A DNA stretch of 42,660 bases from Bacteroidota bacterium (lineage in GTDB: Bacteria > Bacteroidota > Bacteroidia > Chitinophagales > Saprospiraceae). The position numbers were made by a program, and so were the translations under genes. Numbering within the stretch: position 1 is the stretch's first letter; each line of letters begins with the position of its first letter. The stretch is from positions 1-42,660 of the forward strand of contig JAGVTV010000149.1 of NCBI GenBank assembly GCA_019136675.1, read 5' to 3'. This document shows, piece after piece, positions 16,139-24,677 of this stretch. The notes beneath the pieces were generated by a model. That model did not search any database. It worked only from the letters and a program-made list of their open reading frames with translations, and had not been told where the DNA came from.

Positions 16139-16886
16139 GGTCTGGTATGTGCATTAACCATTTAAGCATAGGAGTAAACTCACGGCCCCATAGGATCTCA
16201 TTATGTTTACCTCGTTCCTTTATTTCAACTTTTATCATTTCATCGGTATATCCGTGGTTTTTCAGGACGTGATAGGTTTTTTCAAGCGTGTGCCTCATAC
16301 CCCGGCTTTCAGTTACGCTGCCCATCACATAAATCTTTGACCGCACAGGCTTGTCCGGAAGCTTAAGTACCTGTGGATAAAGCCAGAATGCAGGCGACAT
16401 TACACCTGCCCTGCCAAAGACTTCCGGCATTCTTGTCGCCGCGTAAAAGGATAGAAGGCCCCCCATGGAACTGCCGCAAATCATGGTGTTGTGCCTGTCT
16501 GAGTGCGTTCTCAGGTGCTGGTTGACTTTTGGTATGAGTTCGTCTTTGATAAACAACAGAAACTGGTCGCCTTCGCCGTGGCGAAACATTTTATGCCGGT
16601 GATTGGGTAAATATTCTGAACCCCTGAACCCTCCTCCGTTGTCTATGCCCACAAGTATGCATTGGTCGGCAAGTGGAAGACGATCCATTCTTTCCTTGAG
16701 GCCCCAGGGGGCTGCGAATGCAGTTGACGCATCGAAGAGGTTCTGGCCATCCAGCATGTACATGACCGGGAACTTTTTATCAGGATATCTGAAATAGGCA
16801 GCCGGCAGCATAATCCTGACGGTACGCCATCTTTTCAGGGGAGATATAAATATATCCTGTACATACAGCTTTGATGAATATTCCAT
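16125..16886 (-). CDS. putative esterase (alpha/beta hydrolase, esterase D/Fes-like)
   Basis: The 253-residue protein belongs to the PF00756 esterase group. It has the VMYMLDGQNLFD opening of the hydrolase fold, an oxyanion region around GIDNGG, and a nucleophile elbow GSSMGG with S140. It lacks a signal peptide, so it is probably cytoplasmic, unlike many Bacteroidota relatives attached to feruloyl esterases or siderophore hydrolases. It is the first gene of a minus-strand set with the Gfo/Idh gene, overlapping by 14 nt. The substrate is unknown; a carbohydrate ester would fit the neighbour but is not shown by the sequence. Confidence 0.85.
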   Translation of the reverse strand: MEYSSKLYVQDIFISPLKRWRTVRIMLPAAYFRYPDKKFPVMYMLDGQNLFDASTAFAAPWGLKERMDRLPLADQCILVGIDNGGGFRGSEYLPNHRHKMFRHGEGDQFLLFIKDELIPKVNQHLRTHSDRHNTMICGSSMGGLLSFYAATRMPEVFGRAGVMSPAFWLYPQVLKLPDKPVRSKIYVMGSVTESRGMRHTLEKTYHVLKNHGYTDEMIKVEIKERGKHNEILWGREFTPMLKWLMHIPDHERK

Positions 16887-16967
16887 GAACCCGGGTAAAC
16901 CTTAATAACAAAATTTTAAGGCAAATTGGTTGAAAAATGGTTGTTGTTGTTTTAATATTGCTAAAAA

Positions 16968-17624
16968 ATGATAGAAATATCTCCCATGACATGCCGGTTG
17001 TGCAGCAGTGCCGAAGTCGTAAAACTGGATTTTGTCCATGGTCTCAGGCAATTTTTTCTGTGTAACACCTGCCGGCTGATTATGGCGGATGAAGGCAGTT
17101 TTCCTGGTCAGGAGGAAGAAAAACAACGGTATCTGCTTCATAAAAATGACCCGGGAAACGATGGATATGTAAGGTTTCTTTCTCAATTAACGGATCCTTT
17201 GCAAGCATTGCTCGGTTTCCATCACACCTGTCTTGACTATGGATGCGGGCCGGTACCTGTACTTGCCGGGATGCTTGAGAATATGGGTATCAATTGCCGC
17301 CTTTATGACCCGTATTTCTTCCCGGAAATGCCGGAAGGGACATTTGACCTTGTGGTATCAACTGAGTGTTTTGAACATTTTTTTTATCCAGCCTCAGACA
17401 TAACAAAGGTACTTTCAAAAGTTAAAATAAACGGAATGCTGGGCACTATGACCGAGCTGTGGGATAGCATAGATAAGTTCGGTAACTGGCATTATATCAG
17501 GGACAAGACCCATGTCTCGTTTTTTCACATGGATACCATGGAGTGGATTTCAGAAAACTTTGGCCTGAGCCTGATATATACTGACAGAAAAAGGGTGGTT
17601 ATCTGGCAGAAGCCAGGTCAATAG
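16968..17624 (+). CDS. class I SAM-dependent methyltransferase with N-terminal zinc ribbon
   Basis: This 218-residue protein has two CxxC pairs at C9/C12 and C32/C35 that look like a zinc ribbon. A methyltransferase fold follows with motif I CLDYGCGPVPVLA (about 88-100) and the post-I aspartate in YDPYF. VVSTECFEHF marks the methyltransferase_23/11 group. The target is unknown. An alternative start at 16986 (MTCRLC) would remove only six residues. The gene is alone on this strand: the esterase lies divergently upstream, and its stop overlaps the end of the convergent MFS gene by 7 nt. Confidence 0.82.
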   Translation: MIEISPMTCRLCSSAEVVKLDFVHGLRQFFLCNTCRLIMADEGSFPGQEEEKQRYLLHKNDPGNDGYVRFLSQLTDPLQALLGFHHTCLDYGCGPVPVLAGMLENMGINCRLYDPYFFPEMPEGTFDLVVSTECFEHFFYPASDITKVLSKVKINGMLGTMTELWDSIDKFGNWHYIRDKTHVSFFHMDTMEWISENFGLSLIYTDRKRVVIWQKPGQ

Positions 17625-18781
17625 AGTTTAGTGGTTCGTGAAATGGAAAACCACAACATACAAAGCAACCCTACAAAAGCCATACCTAGAGGCAACGAGG
17701 TAAGTTTGGAAATAAAGCCAATGATCACAGGTCCGCCCAAAAAACCTGTCATGGCAAAGGTGTTCATGATGGCAAGTCCTCCGGCATCGGGCATATCGGG
17801 GCATCTGGATGCACTGGCATAAAGGATCGGAGCTCCGCATGATACTCCCATGCCAATGAATGCAAATCCCATGATAGCAGTAAAAGTATAGGGAAAAGCA
17901 ACAATGACAATAATGCCTGCGGCAGAGAGCAGTGCACCTGTTTTCAGGACTGTGTTTTTACCCACAGCAGGTATGATTCTGTCTCCCAGAAGTCTTCCCA
18001 ATGCCATAAACAGGGAGTAACCAAATAATCCCCAGCCAATAAAGTAAGGGCTCGTTTTGACCACTTCTTTCATATAAAGTGAAGCCCAGTCGGTCATAGA
18101 TCCTTCCGTCATATTGATGCACAGGCTTATCAGAATGATATTGAGTAGCGTGCCTTTTGGCAGGACCAATCTGAATTTGCCCGAATCTTCTTCGGTGTCA
18201 CCGGCACGGGCCCAAAAGGGCAGATATTTGCCTGCTGCAAAGCCTGCCGACAAAGCCAAAAGGCACATAATCACCATATGATTTACCTCCATGATGCCAA
18301 AAAGCAGCGTTGCACTTCTGGTGACGGAACCGGTCATGAGCCCCAGACTGAACATTCCGTGACATGTTGCCATAATATGGTTATTTTGCTCGGCTTCCGT
18401 CCTTGTAGCACAGATATTTATCGAAACATTTAAAGTGGACATCGTGCCACCGATGATTACGAGCCCCAGGGCTACCTGCCAAAGTGTAGCAGCCAGAAAG
18501 GGCAACAGGTATGCCAGACAGATGACCAGCATGGAAACCGTGGCAACCCTGGTTACTCCATACCGGTGTACCAGCACCGCAGCGACCGGATTAAACGACA
18601 ATGCCCCTAATGGCAGGCACAGCAGCAAAAGTCCCAGCTGAGCATCGTCTACCATGTATTTGTACTTGATAAAAGGGATCAGGGTGGCCCAGTTTCCAAA
18701 GAGAAATCCCAGGATAAAAAATCCAGTGCCTATGGCAAGGGTAGTGCGGTTACTTAAAAATGAAATAAGATGTCTGAGCAT
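17618..18781 (-). CDS. MFS transporter (YbjJ-like)
   Basis: The 387-residue integral membrane protein shows about twelve hydrophobic spans. An MFS motif A-like loop between spans 2 and 3 reads VLVHRYGVTR. Small-residue-rich helices such as GLVIIGGTMSTLNVSIN are like the YbjJ/FucP side of the superfamily. The substrate is not predictable. It lies 68 nt downstream of sppA on the same strand. A weak promoter-like element (TTTG, 16 nt, TACCTTTT on the minus strand) sits between them and coincides with one arm of an inverted repeat, so it may also be transcribed alone. Confidence 0.85.
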   Translation of the reverse strand: MLRHLISFLSNRTTLAIGTGFFILGFLFGNWATLIPFIKYKYMVDDAQLGLLLLCLPLGALSFNPVAAVLVHRYGVTRVATVSMLVICLAYLLPFLAATLWQVALGLVIIGGTMSTLNVSINICATRTEAEQNNHIMATCHGMFSLGLMTGSVTRSATLLFGIMEVNHMVIMCLLALSAGFAAGKYLPFWARAGDTEEDSGKFRLVLPKGTLLNIILISLCINMTEGSMTDWASLYMKEVVKTSPYFIGWGLFGYSLFMALGRLLGDRIIPAVGKNTVLKTGALLSAAGIIVIVAFPYTFTAIMGFAFIGMGVSCGAPILYASASRCPDMPDAGGLAIMNTFAMTGFLGGPVIIGFISKLTSLPLGMAFVGLLCMLWFSISRTTKLY

Positions 18782-18793
18782 AAAAGACCTGTA

Positions 18794-18851
18794 AAAGGTA
18801 AACTTCAGGAACCGAACAAATACGGTCAGAATCGAAGCACCGTTTACCTTT
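18794..18851. repeat. 10-bp inverted repeat between sppA and the MFS gene
   Basis: AAAGGTAAAC (18794-18803) and GTTTACCTTT (18842-18851) are perfect reverse complements with a 38-nt spacer that itself contains a small ACCG/CGGT hairpin. One arm overlaps the sppA stop codon and the other overlaps a weak promoter-like box before the MFS gene. It could be an operator or an mRNA fold; chance is not excluded. Confidence 0.4.
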
Positions 18852-20625
18852 AATCAAAATCAAAAATAAATGGAAGCCTCGCATTTGGTTCCTTGCACCG
18901 GATAATCGACCTGACAGTTTGATAGTAATTCAGGAGCTTTTTCTCTTCCGCTGACAAAGATATAAATCTCATTTCATCTTCCTCACCACCTTTGCTCTTT
19001 TGGATCTCCCTGACAATATCCGAGAATAAGTCTTTCTCCATAAACGGATATTCCACCACCTTGTATTTATCGAGTCCGGCCTTTTTTGCAGCAATGGCTA
19101 TGGCGTCGTCCAGGTCTCCCAGTACATCCACCAGTCCAATCTCGGCAGCTTTTTTTCCTGTCCAAACCCTTCCCTGGGCTATTGCCTTTGTACTGTCTAC
19201 AGAGAGCTTACGACCCTTGGAAACCCTGTCAATGAACAGGTCGTAAATATCCAGAGTAGACTCTTGAAGCAGGGCTTTTTCTTTTTCTGACAGATTGTTA
19301 AATGGGCTGAATCCCGTTGAAAACTCGTGTGTTTTGATAGTATCAAAGTTGATGCCCAGTTTTTCATTCATTAGTCTGGTCGCATTGGGAAACATCATAA
19401 ACACTCCGATAGAACCCGTAAGTGTATTTGGCTGGGCCACAATGGTGTCGGCTCCAGCTGCAATATAATAGCCCCCGGAAGCCGCATAATCACCAAATGA
19501 CGCAATAACAGGCTTTCCTGCTTCCTTGATCCTTTCCAGCTCTCTCCATATCATATCGCTTGTCATGGCATTGCCCCCGGGTGAGTTGACCCTCAGAACC
19601 ACTGCCTTGACCTTGTCGTCCTTCCGTATTTTGGAGAGCATGCCCAGGTATCTTTTTTCACTGATGATTCCGGGCTCATCAGATCCGTAGAGTATTTCTC
19701 CTTCGGCGTGTACGATAGCGATCTTGTCTTTGCCATCCTCACTTTCCACATCGGCCATATGGTCATACTTTGCAAGGCTCAGGTATTTAACCTTCTGATT
19801 ATCTTTGAGACCCAGCTTTTTTATCATCAATTCGTCAAGTTCATCCTTGTACATCAGCTGGTCTACGAGCTTGTTTTCGAGTGCCCGTTTTCCTGTCCTG
19901 CCTTCCAGACCCGCCATGACCTGTATGAGTTTTTCTCTAGGTAGCTTCCTGTTGGCAGATATGCGGTCGAGCATAATATTCTCCATGCCGGTGAGAAATT
20001 CCCTTGTTTGCAGGCGGTTGTATTCACTCATTTCTGTCAGCCTGAATGGTTCCGTGGCACTTTTAAAATTGCCTGCATAAAAGATATTCATGTCCACACC
20101 GATCTTGTCAAGCATGTTTTTAAAAAACGGTATAGCTGCACCAAAGCCCTTAAGATCGACTCCTCCCTGTGGGTTGAGAAACATCGAGTCTGCTACAGAA
20201 CAGAGGAAATATGAAGATTGAGAATGGTTGTCAGCATAGGAATAGATAAACTTGCCGCTTTCCTTAAACCTGCTAAGTCCGTCAGAGAGGCTGAGAAGAG
20301 TTGCCTGGCCCACACCCACAGAGTTGTTTTCGATCAGGATGCCACTTATCTTATTGTCCTTGGCTGCTGCGTCAAGAAGTTTTAAGATCCGCCTCAATCC
20401 TATGGATTCTTTTGCTCCGGAAAACAAAGATGCGTTTTGGCTTACATTGTCGGTTTTTTCAGGTATAAAATCTTCAAGTTTTAGCTTTAAAACCGTATTT
20501 TTTGAATATGTTTCCTGTTTCATAGCCCCTGAGATACCCATAGCAAAAAGCAACAGAATTCCCAATCCAAAAACTGCCACAATCCCAAGACATGATCCCA
20601 GAAAAGCCGTAAAGAAATTTTTCAT
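18850..20625 (-). CDS. sppA: signal peptide peptidase SppA, 67K type
   Basis: SppA is a membrane serine/lysine protease that degrades cleaved signal peptides. At 591 residues it is the long, tandem-domain form. It has an N-terminal transmembrane anchor (about 10-32). A first SppA domain carries the catalytic lysine K188 (GNFKSATEPF). The second domain carries the nucleophile S383 (DYAASGGYYIAAGAD) and RVNSPGGNAMTS. Both catalytic residues sit in the contexts known from E. coli SppA, so it should be active. A -7 box lies 35 nt upstream. It is divergent from the TRAP transporter genes. Confidence 0.95.
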   Translation of the reverse strand: MKNFFTAFLGSCLGIVAVFGLGILLLFAMGISGAMKQETYSKNTVLKLKLEDFIPEKTDNVSQNASLFSGAKESIGLRRILKLLDAAAKDNKISGILIENNSVGVGQATLLSLSDGLSRFKESGKFIYSYADNHSQSSYFLCSVADSMFLNPQGGVDLKGFGAAIPFFKNMLDKIGVDMNIFYAGNFKSATEPFRLTEMSEYNRLQTREFLTGMENIMLDRISANRKLPREKLIQVMAGLEGRTGKRALENKLVDQLMYKDELDELMIKKLGLKDNQKVKYLSLAKYDHMADVESEDGKDKIAIVHAEGEILYGSDEPGIISEKRYLGMLSKIRKDDKVKAVVLRVNSPGGNAMTSDMIWRELERIKEAGKPVIASFGDYAASGGYYIAAGADTIVAQPNTLTGSIGVFMMFPNATRLMNEKLGINFDTIKTHEFSTGFSPFNNLSEKEKALLQESTLDIYDLFIDRVSKGRKLSVDSTKAIAQGRVWTGKKAAEIGLVDVLGDLDDAIAIAAKKAGLDKYKVVEYPFMEKDLFSDIVREIQKSKGGEEDEMRFISLSAEEKKLLNYYQTVRSIIRCKEPNARLPFIFDFD

Positions 20626-20659
20626 TATGTTATTTATTTATAAACCTGTATTGTGTGCC

Positions 20660-20668
20660 GCAAAAATA
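20660..20668 (-). promoter_or_regulatory. -7 box for sppA
   Basis: On the minus strand this reads TATTTTTGC, an exact TAnnTTTG match followed by C, 35 nt before the sppA ATG. No clear TTG was seen at the expected distance. Confidence 0.45.
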
Positions 20669-20820
20669 AGGATTGCCAGCCATTTGATTTTAAATTTATC
20701 GTCCAACAATTCAAATTCATATATATACACGATTTTTGGCGGTATTAAGATTTAGCAGTCCTTTTTATTTATCAAAACATAAGTCATATATTTATAGCCG
20801 ATTTGTAAATTTAGTTAGTG

Positions 20821-21303
20821 ATGGCTTTTTTGGAAAAATGGATAAGGTCCATGGGTATGGTCAGTGCCTGGCTCAATCCCTTGTTGGTTTTTCTGATTTG
20901 TGCCGATGTGATGATACGGTATTTTTTTCAGCACACATTTAACTGGCTCCTGGAGTTGGAGTGGCATATGTTTGGCATGATTTTTCTGCTGGGCAGTGCC
21001 TATACTCTGCAGGCTGACAAACATGTCAAGGTCGATGTTTTTTATAACAACTACTCAGTAAGGAAAAAATTAGTCTCTGACACGATTCTGACAATAATTC
21101 TTTTGATTCCCTGGTGTCTGGTCGGGATCCGGACATGCCTCAGCTATGCTTCCAATTCATTTTATATCATGGAGGGGTCTCCAAACCCTGGCGGGTTGCC
21201 ATACTGGTTTGTCATCAAGTATCTTATGGTCTTTTGTTTTGTATTATTGCTGGCCCAGGCAGTGCTTATCGTTGTAAAAAACATTAAAAGCCTGATGACA
21301 TGA
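20821..21303 (+). CDS. TRAP transporter small permease (DctQ-like)
   Basis: This is a 160-residue membrane protein with four hydrophobic spans. Family-typical stretches are WLLELEWHMFGMIFLLGSAY, ADKHVKVDVFY after span 2 and GGLPYWFVIKYLMV before the last span. It is the small membrane subunit of a tripartite ATP-independent (sodium-driven) solute importer. ATG 20821 is preferred over the GTG three bases earlier. Its TGA overlaps the ATG of the large subunit (ATGA), so translation is coupled. No gene for the periplasmic binding subunit is adjacent. Confidence 0.9.
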   Translation: MAFLEKWIRSMGMVSAWLNPLLVFLICADVMIRYFFQHTFNWLLELEWHMFGMIFLLGSAYTLQADKHVKVDVFYNNYSVRKKLVSDTILTIILLIPWCLVGIRTCLSYASNSFYIMEGSPNPGGLPYWFVIKYLMVFCFVLLLAQAVLIVVKNIKSLMT

Positions 21304-22601
21304 ATTACGAGGTCATAGCCCTGATATTGTTTGCATTGATATTTTTGTTTCTACTGTCTGGTTATCCGGTGGCTTTTGTGCTTGGGGGGTTGTCGGTGAT
21401 TTTTGGCATTCTGTTCGTTCCGGATTTTTTGGATTTTTTACCCTTACGTATTATGGGTACGATCCAAAACTACGTTCTTCTGTCTGTACCGCTTTTTGTT
21501 TTTATGGGACTGGTGCTTGAAAAATCAGGAATAGCAGAAGAGCTGCTGACATCTATGGGCGTTCTTTTTGGCAGAGTAAAAGGTGGGCTTGCTTATTCTG
21601 TGGTGATAGTAGGTACTTTGCTGGCAGCTTCCACCGGTATAGTGGGAGCTACAGTGATTGCCATGGGCCTGATCAGTTTGCCTGTCATGCTTCGCAAAAA
21701 CTATTCGGTACCCCTTGCTACCGGCATCATTGTCAGTTCAGGTACCCTGGGGCAGATAATTCCGCCTTCGGTGATTCTGGTGTTGCTGGGCAGTGTCATG
21801 AATGTTCCCGTCGGTGATCTGTTTAAGGCTGCTGTAGTGCCAGGGTTGTTTCTTGTAGCTTGTTACATACTGTTTATATTTGTTTTTAGCCTTGTCTGGC
21901 CGGATAAGGTGCCTCCTTTGCCAAAGGAAGAAATTGATGATTATAAAAAAAACAGGTATGTGGCAAAGCTGTTAAAGTCATTTTTATATCCCATGGTTCT
22001 CATCGTCTCTGTGCTTGGAGTAATATTTTCTGGTATAGCCTCTCCCACGGAAGCAGCTGCAGTAGGGGCTCTGGGGGCGGTTATACTCACCCTGGTACAG
22101 AAAAAGCTTTCGTGGAGTCTTCTGAAAAGTGTATCAGTCGAAACCACCCACCTGACATCAATGGTGTTTATGATACTAATTGGAGCCACGACATTTTCGC
22201 TGGTATTCAGAGGCCTCGGCGGTGACAAAATGCTGGTAGATATGATTGAAGGCAGTAATCTCGCCCCGCACCAATTTTTGTTGCTGGTTATGGTGCTGGT
22301 CTTTATTGCAGGTTTTTTTATTGACTTTATTGAAATCATTTTTATCATAGTCCCGATTGTCAGTCCCATTTTTGCAAAATTTCACATGGACCCTCTTTGG
22401 ATAGGGATCCTTCTGGCATTGAATCTGCAGACTTCGTTCCTTACTCCGCCTTTTGGTTTTGCCTTATTTTATCTTAAGGGGGTGGCACCTCCTGAAGTAA
22501 AGACAAGCGACATGTACAGGGGTATCGTGCCTTTTATTATGATCCAATTGCTGATATTGCTTATGGTCGCTTTTTTCCCGGAAACGATTAGGCTTATATA
22601 G
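21300..22601 (+). CDS. TRAP transporter large permease (DctM-like, mannitol/chloroaromatic type)
   Basis: This 433-residue protein has about twelve spans and is the transporting subunit of a TRAP system. The NYVLLSVPLFVFMG, LLAASTGIVGATV and SSGTLGQIIPPS blocks match the large-permease family. They resemble the branch annotated as mannitol/chloroaromatic compound TRAP rather than classic DctM. The acidic FIDFIEI segment in the second half is also family-typical. The start overlaps the small subunit stop. The gene converges on ruvB with a gap of only 6 nt. Substrate specificity resides in the missing binding protein and cannot be stated. Confidence 0.92.
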   Translation: MNYEVIALILFALIFLFLLSGYPVAFVLGGLSVIFGILFVPDFLDFLPLRIMGTIQNYVLLSVPLFVFMGLVLEKSGIAEELLTSMGVLFGRVKGGLAYSVVIVGTLLAASTGIVGATVIAMGLISLPVMLRKNYSVPLATGIIVSSGTLGQIIPPSVILVLLGSVMNVPVGDLFKAAVVPGLFLVACYILFIFVFSLVWPDKVPPLPKEEIDDYKKNRYVAKLLKSFLYPMVLIVSVLGVIFSGIASPTEAAAVGALGAVILTLVQKKLSWSLLKSVSVETTHLTSMVFMILIGATTFSLVFRGLGGDKMLVDMIEGSNLAPHQFLLLVMVLVFIAGFFIDFIEIIFIIVPIVSPIFAKFHMDPLWIGILLALNLQTSFLTPPFGFALFYLKGVAPPEVKTSDMYRGIVPFIMIQLLILLMVAFFPETIRLI

Positions 22602-22607
22602 TTGCGG

Positions 22608-23633
22608 TCACCCAAAAAGTGTACCCGATACTCCCGGCGGCACCTTGCCGGCATGCTTGTAGGCTTTAGCTGTTGCCTCCCTGCCTCTGGGTGTTCTCTG
22701 GATATAGCCCTCCATGATAAGGAAAGGCTCATGGACCTCCTCAATAGTACCCGGTTCTTCGCCGACGGCTGTGGCAATGGTATTTAATCCCACCGGCCCA
22801 CCTTTGAATTTTTCAATGATGGTGGTTAGGATTCTGTTGTCCATTTCATCCAGCCCGCTCTCGTCAACATTAAGTGCATCGAGACCAAATCTTGCTATCT
22901 CCACATTTATGGTTCCGTCGCCGCGGATCTGGGCAAAATCCCTTATCCTGCGAAGGAGTGCATTCGCTATCCTTGGGGTACCCCGGCTTCTTCTTGCTAT
23001 CTCACTAGCTCCTTCGTCATCAATACTCACCCCGAGGATCTCGGCACTTCGGAACAGGATTCTTTTTAAGGTATTTACATCGTAATAATCCAGCAAAAAG
23101 GTAATGCCAAATCTGGCCCGCATAGGTGCCGTGAGTAGCCCCATCCTGGTGGTAGCACCTATCAGGGTAAACGGGTTGAGATTTATCTGAATGCTTCTTG
23201 CATTGGGGCCGGAATCAATCATGATGTCTATCCGGTAATCTTCCATAGCGGAGTAGAGATATTCTTCCACTACGGTATTCAGCCTGTGTATTTCATCGAT
23301 AAAGAGTACATCCCCTTCCTCCAGGCTTGTAAGCAATCCTGCGAGGTCGCCCGGTTTTTCAAGTACGGGACCTGAAGTGAGTTTCAGGTTTGTCTCGAGT
23401 TCGTTTGCTATGATGTGCGAAAGTGTGGTTTTCCCCAGACCGGGAGGCCCATGCAATAATACGTGATCCAGAGCTTCCTGCCTCATTTTGGTGGCCTGGA
23501 TAAACACATTTAGATTTTCCACGATCCTTGGCTGGCCATGGAATTCCAGCAAAGCCTTGGGCCTTAATGCTTTTTCGACTTGTTTGTCTTCCGGTTTAAA
23601 GTTAGCCTGGGTAGGGTCTAGGTTACTGTTCAT
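22608..23633 (-). CDS. ruvB: Holliday junction branch migration helicase RuvB
   Basis: RuvB is the AAA+ motor that, with RuvA and RuvC, moves and resolves Holliday junctions. The 341-residue length is normal. The Walker A motif is GPPGLGKTT (62-70), Walker B is VLFIDEIH (109-116), and sensor 1 reads LIGATTRMG. The arginine finger follows in the RARFG stretch, and the C-terminal winged helix contains [14 protein letters not shown]. It lies 24 nt downstream of the IscA-like gene on the same strand. ruvA and ruvC are not in the window, so the RuvABC set is dispersed, as in many Bacteroidota. Confidence 0.97.
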   Translation of the reverse strand: MNSNLDPTQANFKPEDKQVEKALRPKALLEFHGQPRIVENLNVFIQATKMRQEALDHVLLHGPPGLGKTTLSHIIANELETNLKLTSGPVLEKPGDLAGLLTSLEEGDVLFIDEIHRLNTVVEEYLYSAMEDYRIDIMIDSGPNARSIQINLNPFTLIGATTRMGLLTAPMRARFGITFLLDYYDVNTLKRILFRSAEILGVSIDDEGASEIARRSRGTPRIANALLRRIRDFAQIRGDGTINVEIARFGLDALNVDESGLDEMDNRILTTIIEKFKGGPVGLNTIATAVGEEPGTIEEVHEPFLIMEGYIQRTPRGREATAKAYKHAGKVPPGVSGTLFG

Positions 23634-23657
23634 CAGCCGTATGGCTTGTGTTAGTTA

Positions 23658-24011
23658 TTATGCGGAAAATGATGTCCCGCATCCGCATGTCTGCTTGGCG
23701 TTGGGATTAACAAAGGTAAAGCCACGGTTATTCAGGCCATCCTGCCAGTCGATCTCCATTCCCATCAGGTACATGAGGTGTGCTTTTTCCATGAAGACCC
23801 TGAATTCTGCAATCTCGTACTCCTGATCTTTTTCTTTTTTTACATCAAATCCCAGCACATAGCTGAAGCCAGAGCAGCCGCCGCCTTTTACACCTACCCT
23901 TAGTCCATGCTCGGACGAAAGGTTTTGTTCTTCATAAATTTTCCTCAACTGCCTGAGTGCACTTTCGGTTATACTTAAAGGTGCTGTAATATTCGATGTC
24001 TCCACTGACAT
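23658..24011 (-). CDS. HesB/IscA-family iron-sulfur assembly protein
   Basis: This 117-residue A-type carrier passes Fe-S clusters to apo-proteins. The three conserved cysteines are present as C46 (GGGCSGFSY) and C109/C111 (TCGCGTSF near the C-terminus). The two-residue CxC at the end is typical of IscA/SufA/ErpA; the sequence alone does not decide which of these it is. It precedes ruvB by 24 nt and has its own -7 box, and no other suf or isc genes are near. Confidence 0.92.
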   Translation of the reverse strand: MSVETSNITAPLSITESALRQLRKIYEEQNLSSEHGLRVGVKGGGCSGFSYVLGFDVKKEKDQEYEIAEFRVFMEKAHLMYLMGMEIDWQDGLNNRGFTFVNPNAKQTCGCGTSFSA

Positions 24012-24035
24012 ATTTGCTAAATTTAAAGATATTTA

Positions 24036-24043
24036 CAAAAATA
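24036..24043 (-). promoter_or_regulatory. -7 box for the IscA-like gene
   Basis: The minus strand reads TATTTTTG followed by T, an exact TAnnTTTG match 25 nt before the ATG. A -33 TTG at proper spacing was not found. Confidence 0.45.
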
Positions 24044-24143
24044 ATAGCATTTTTGCAATGCGGATGATACTATCAGCATATTTCTTGTCTAAACATTATT
24101 ACCCGGAATTTAGTTCAGAAAACAAACAACCCTGTATAGAGAG

Positions 24144-24653
24144 ATGGCCGACAATTTATTGGATATACTAAAATACACTATTCCGGCTCTTATAGTTTTT
24201 GGAACAGTCTATTATCTGATGAAAAATTTCCTGAACCAGCAGCTTCAGATGGAGTCGATGAAATACAGGCAGGAGACTTCAAAAAATATCCTTCCACTTA
24301 AGTTGCAGGCGTATGAAAGGCTCGCCCTCTTTTGTGAAAGGATCAGCATAGACAATCTGGCATACAGACTTATGCATACTGACATGGGAGTCAGAGAGCT
24401 GCAAAATGCCATGCTTATAGCCATACAGCAGGAGTATGAGCACAATATGTCACAGCAGATATACGTAAGCGAAAATTTATGGAAGATCGTATCTCTTTCC
24501 AAGGACAGGATGCTCGACTTTGTTTCTTCGGGGAGCGGATCCACTCCGGCGGATTTTATAGGAAACATAAAAACCTCAATCTCCGACGCCAAGGCCGATC
24601 CTGTAGCTTATGCCAGGATGGCCGTCAGGGACGAAGCCCAGCTTTTACTTTAA
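24144..24653 (+). CDS. conserved membrane-anchored protein of unknown function (DUF7935-like)
   Basis: The protein has 169 residues: one N-terminal transmembrane span (about 9-27) followed by a helical cytoplasmic domain. The segment LPLKLQAYERLALFCERI at about 50-67 is recognisable from proteins conserved across Bacteroidota and currently named only by a DUF number (I believe DUF7935; this is from memory). No catalytic motif is visible. It stands 24 nt before the 5'-nucleotidase C-domain lipoprotein gene, so it may head that small operon. Function unknown. Confidence 0.75.
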   Translation: MADNLLDILKYTIPALIVFGTVYYLMKNFLNQQLQMESMKYRQETSKNILPLKLQAYERLALFCERISIDNLAYRLMHTDMGVRELQNAMLIAIQQEYEHNMSQQIYVSENLWKIVSLSKDRMLDFVSSGSGSTPADFIGNIKTSISDAKADPVAYARMAVRDEAQLLL

Positions 24654-24677
24654 CACTAATTGCATACCAGTAATAAA

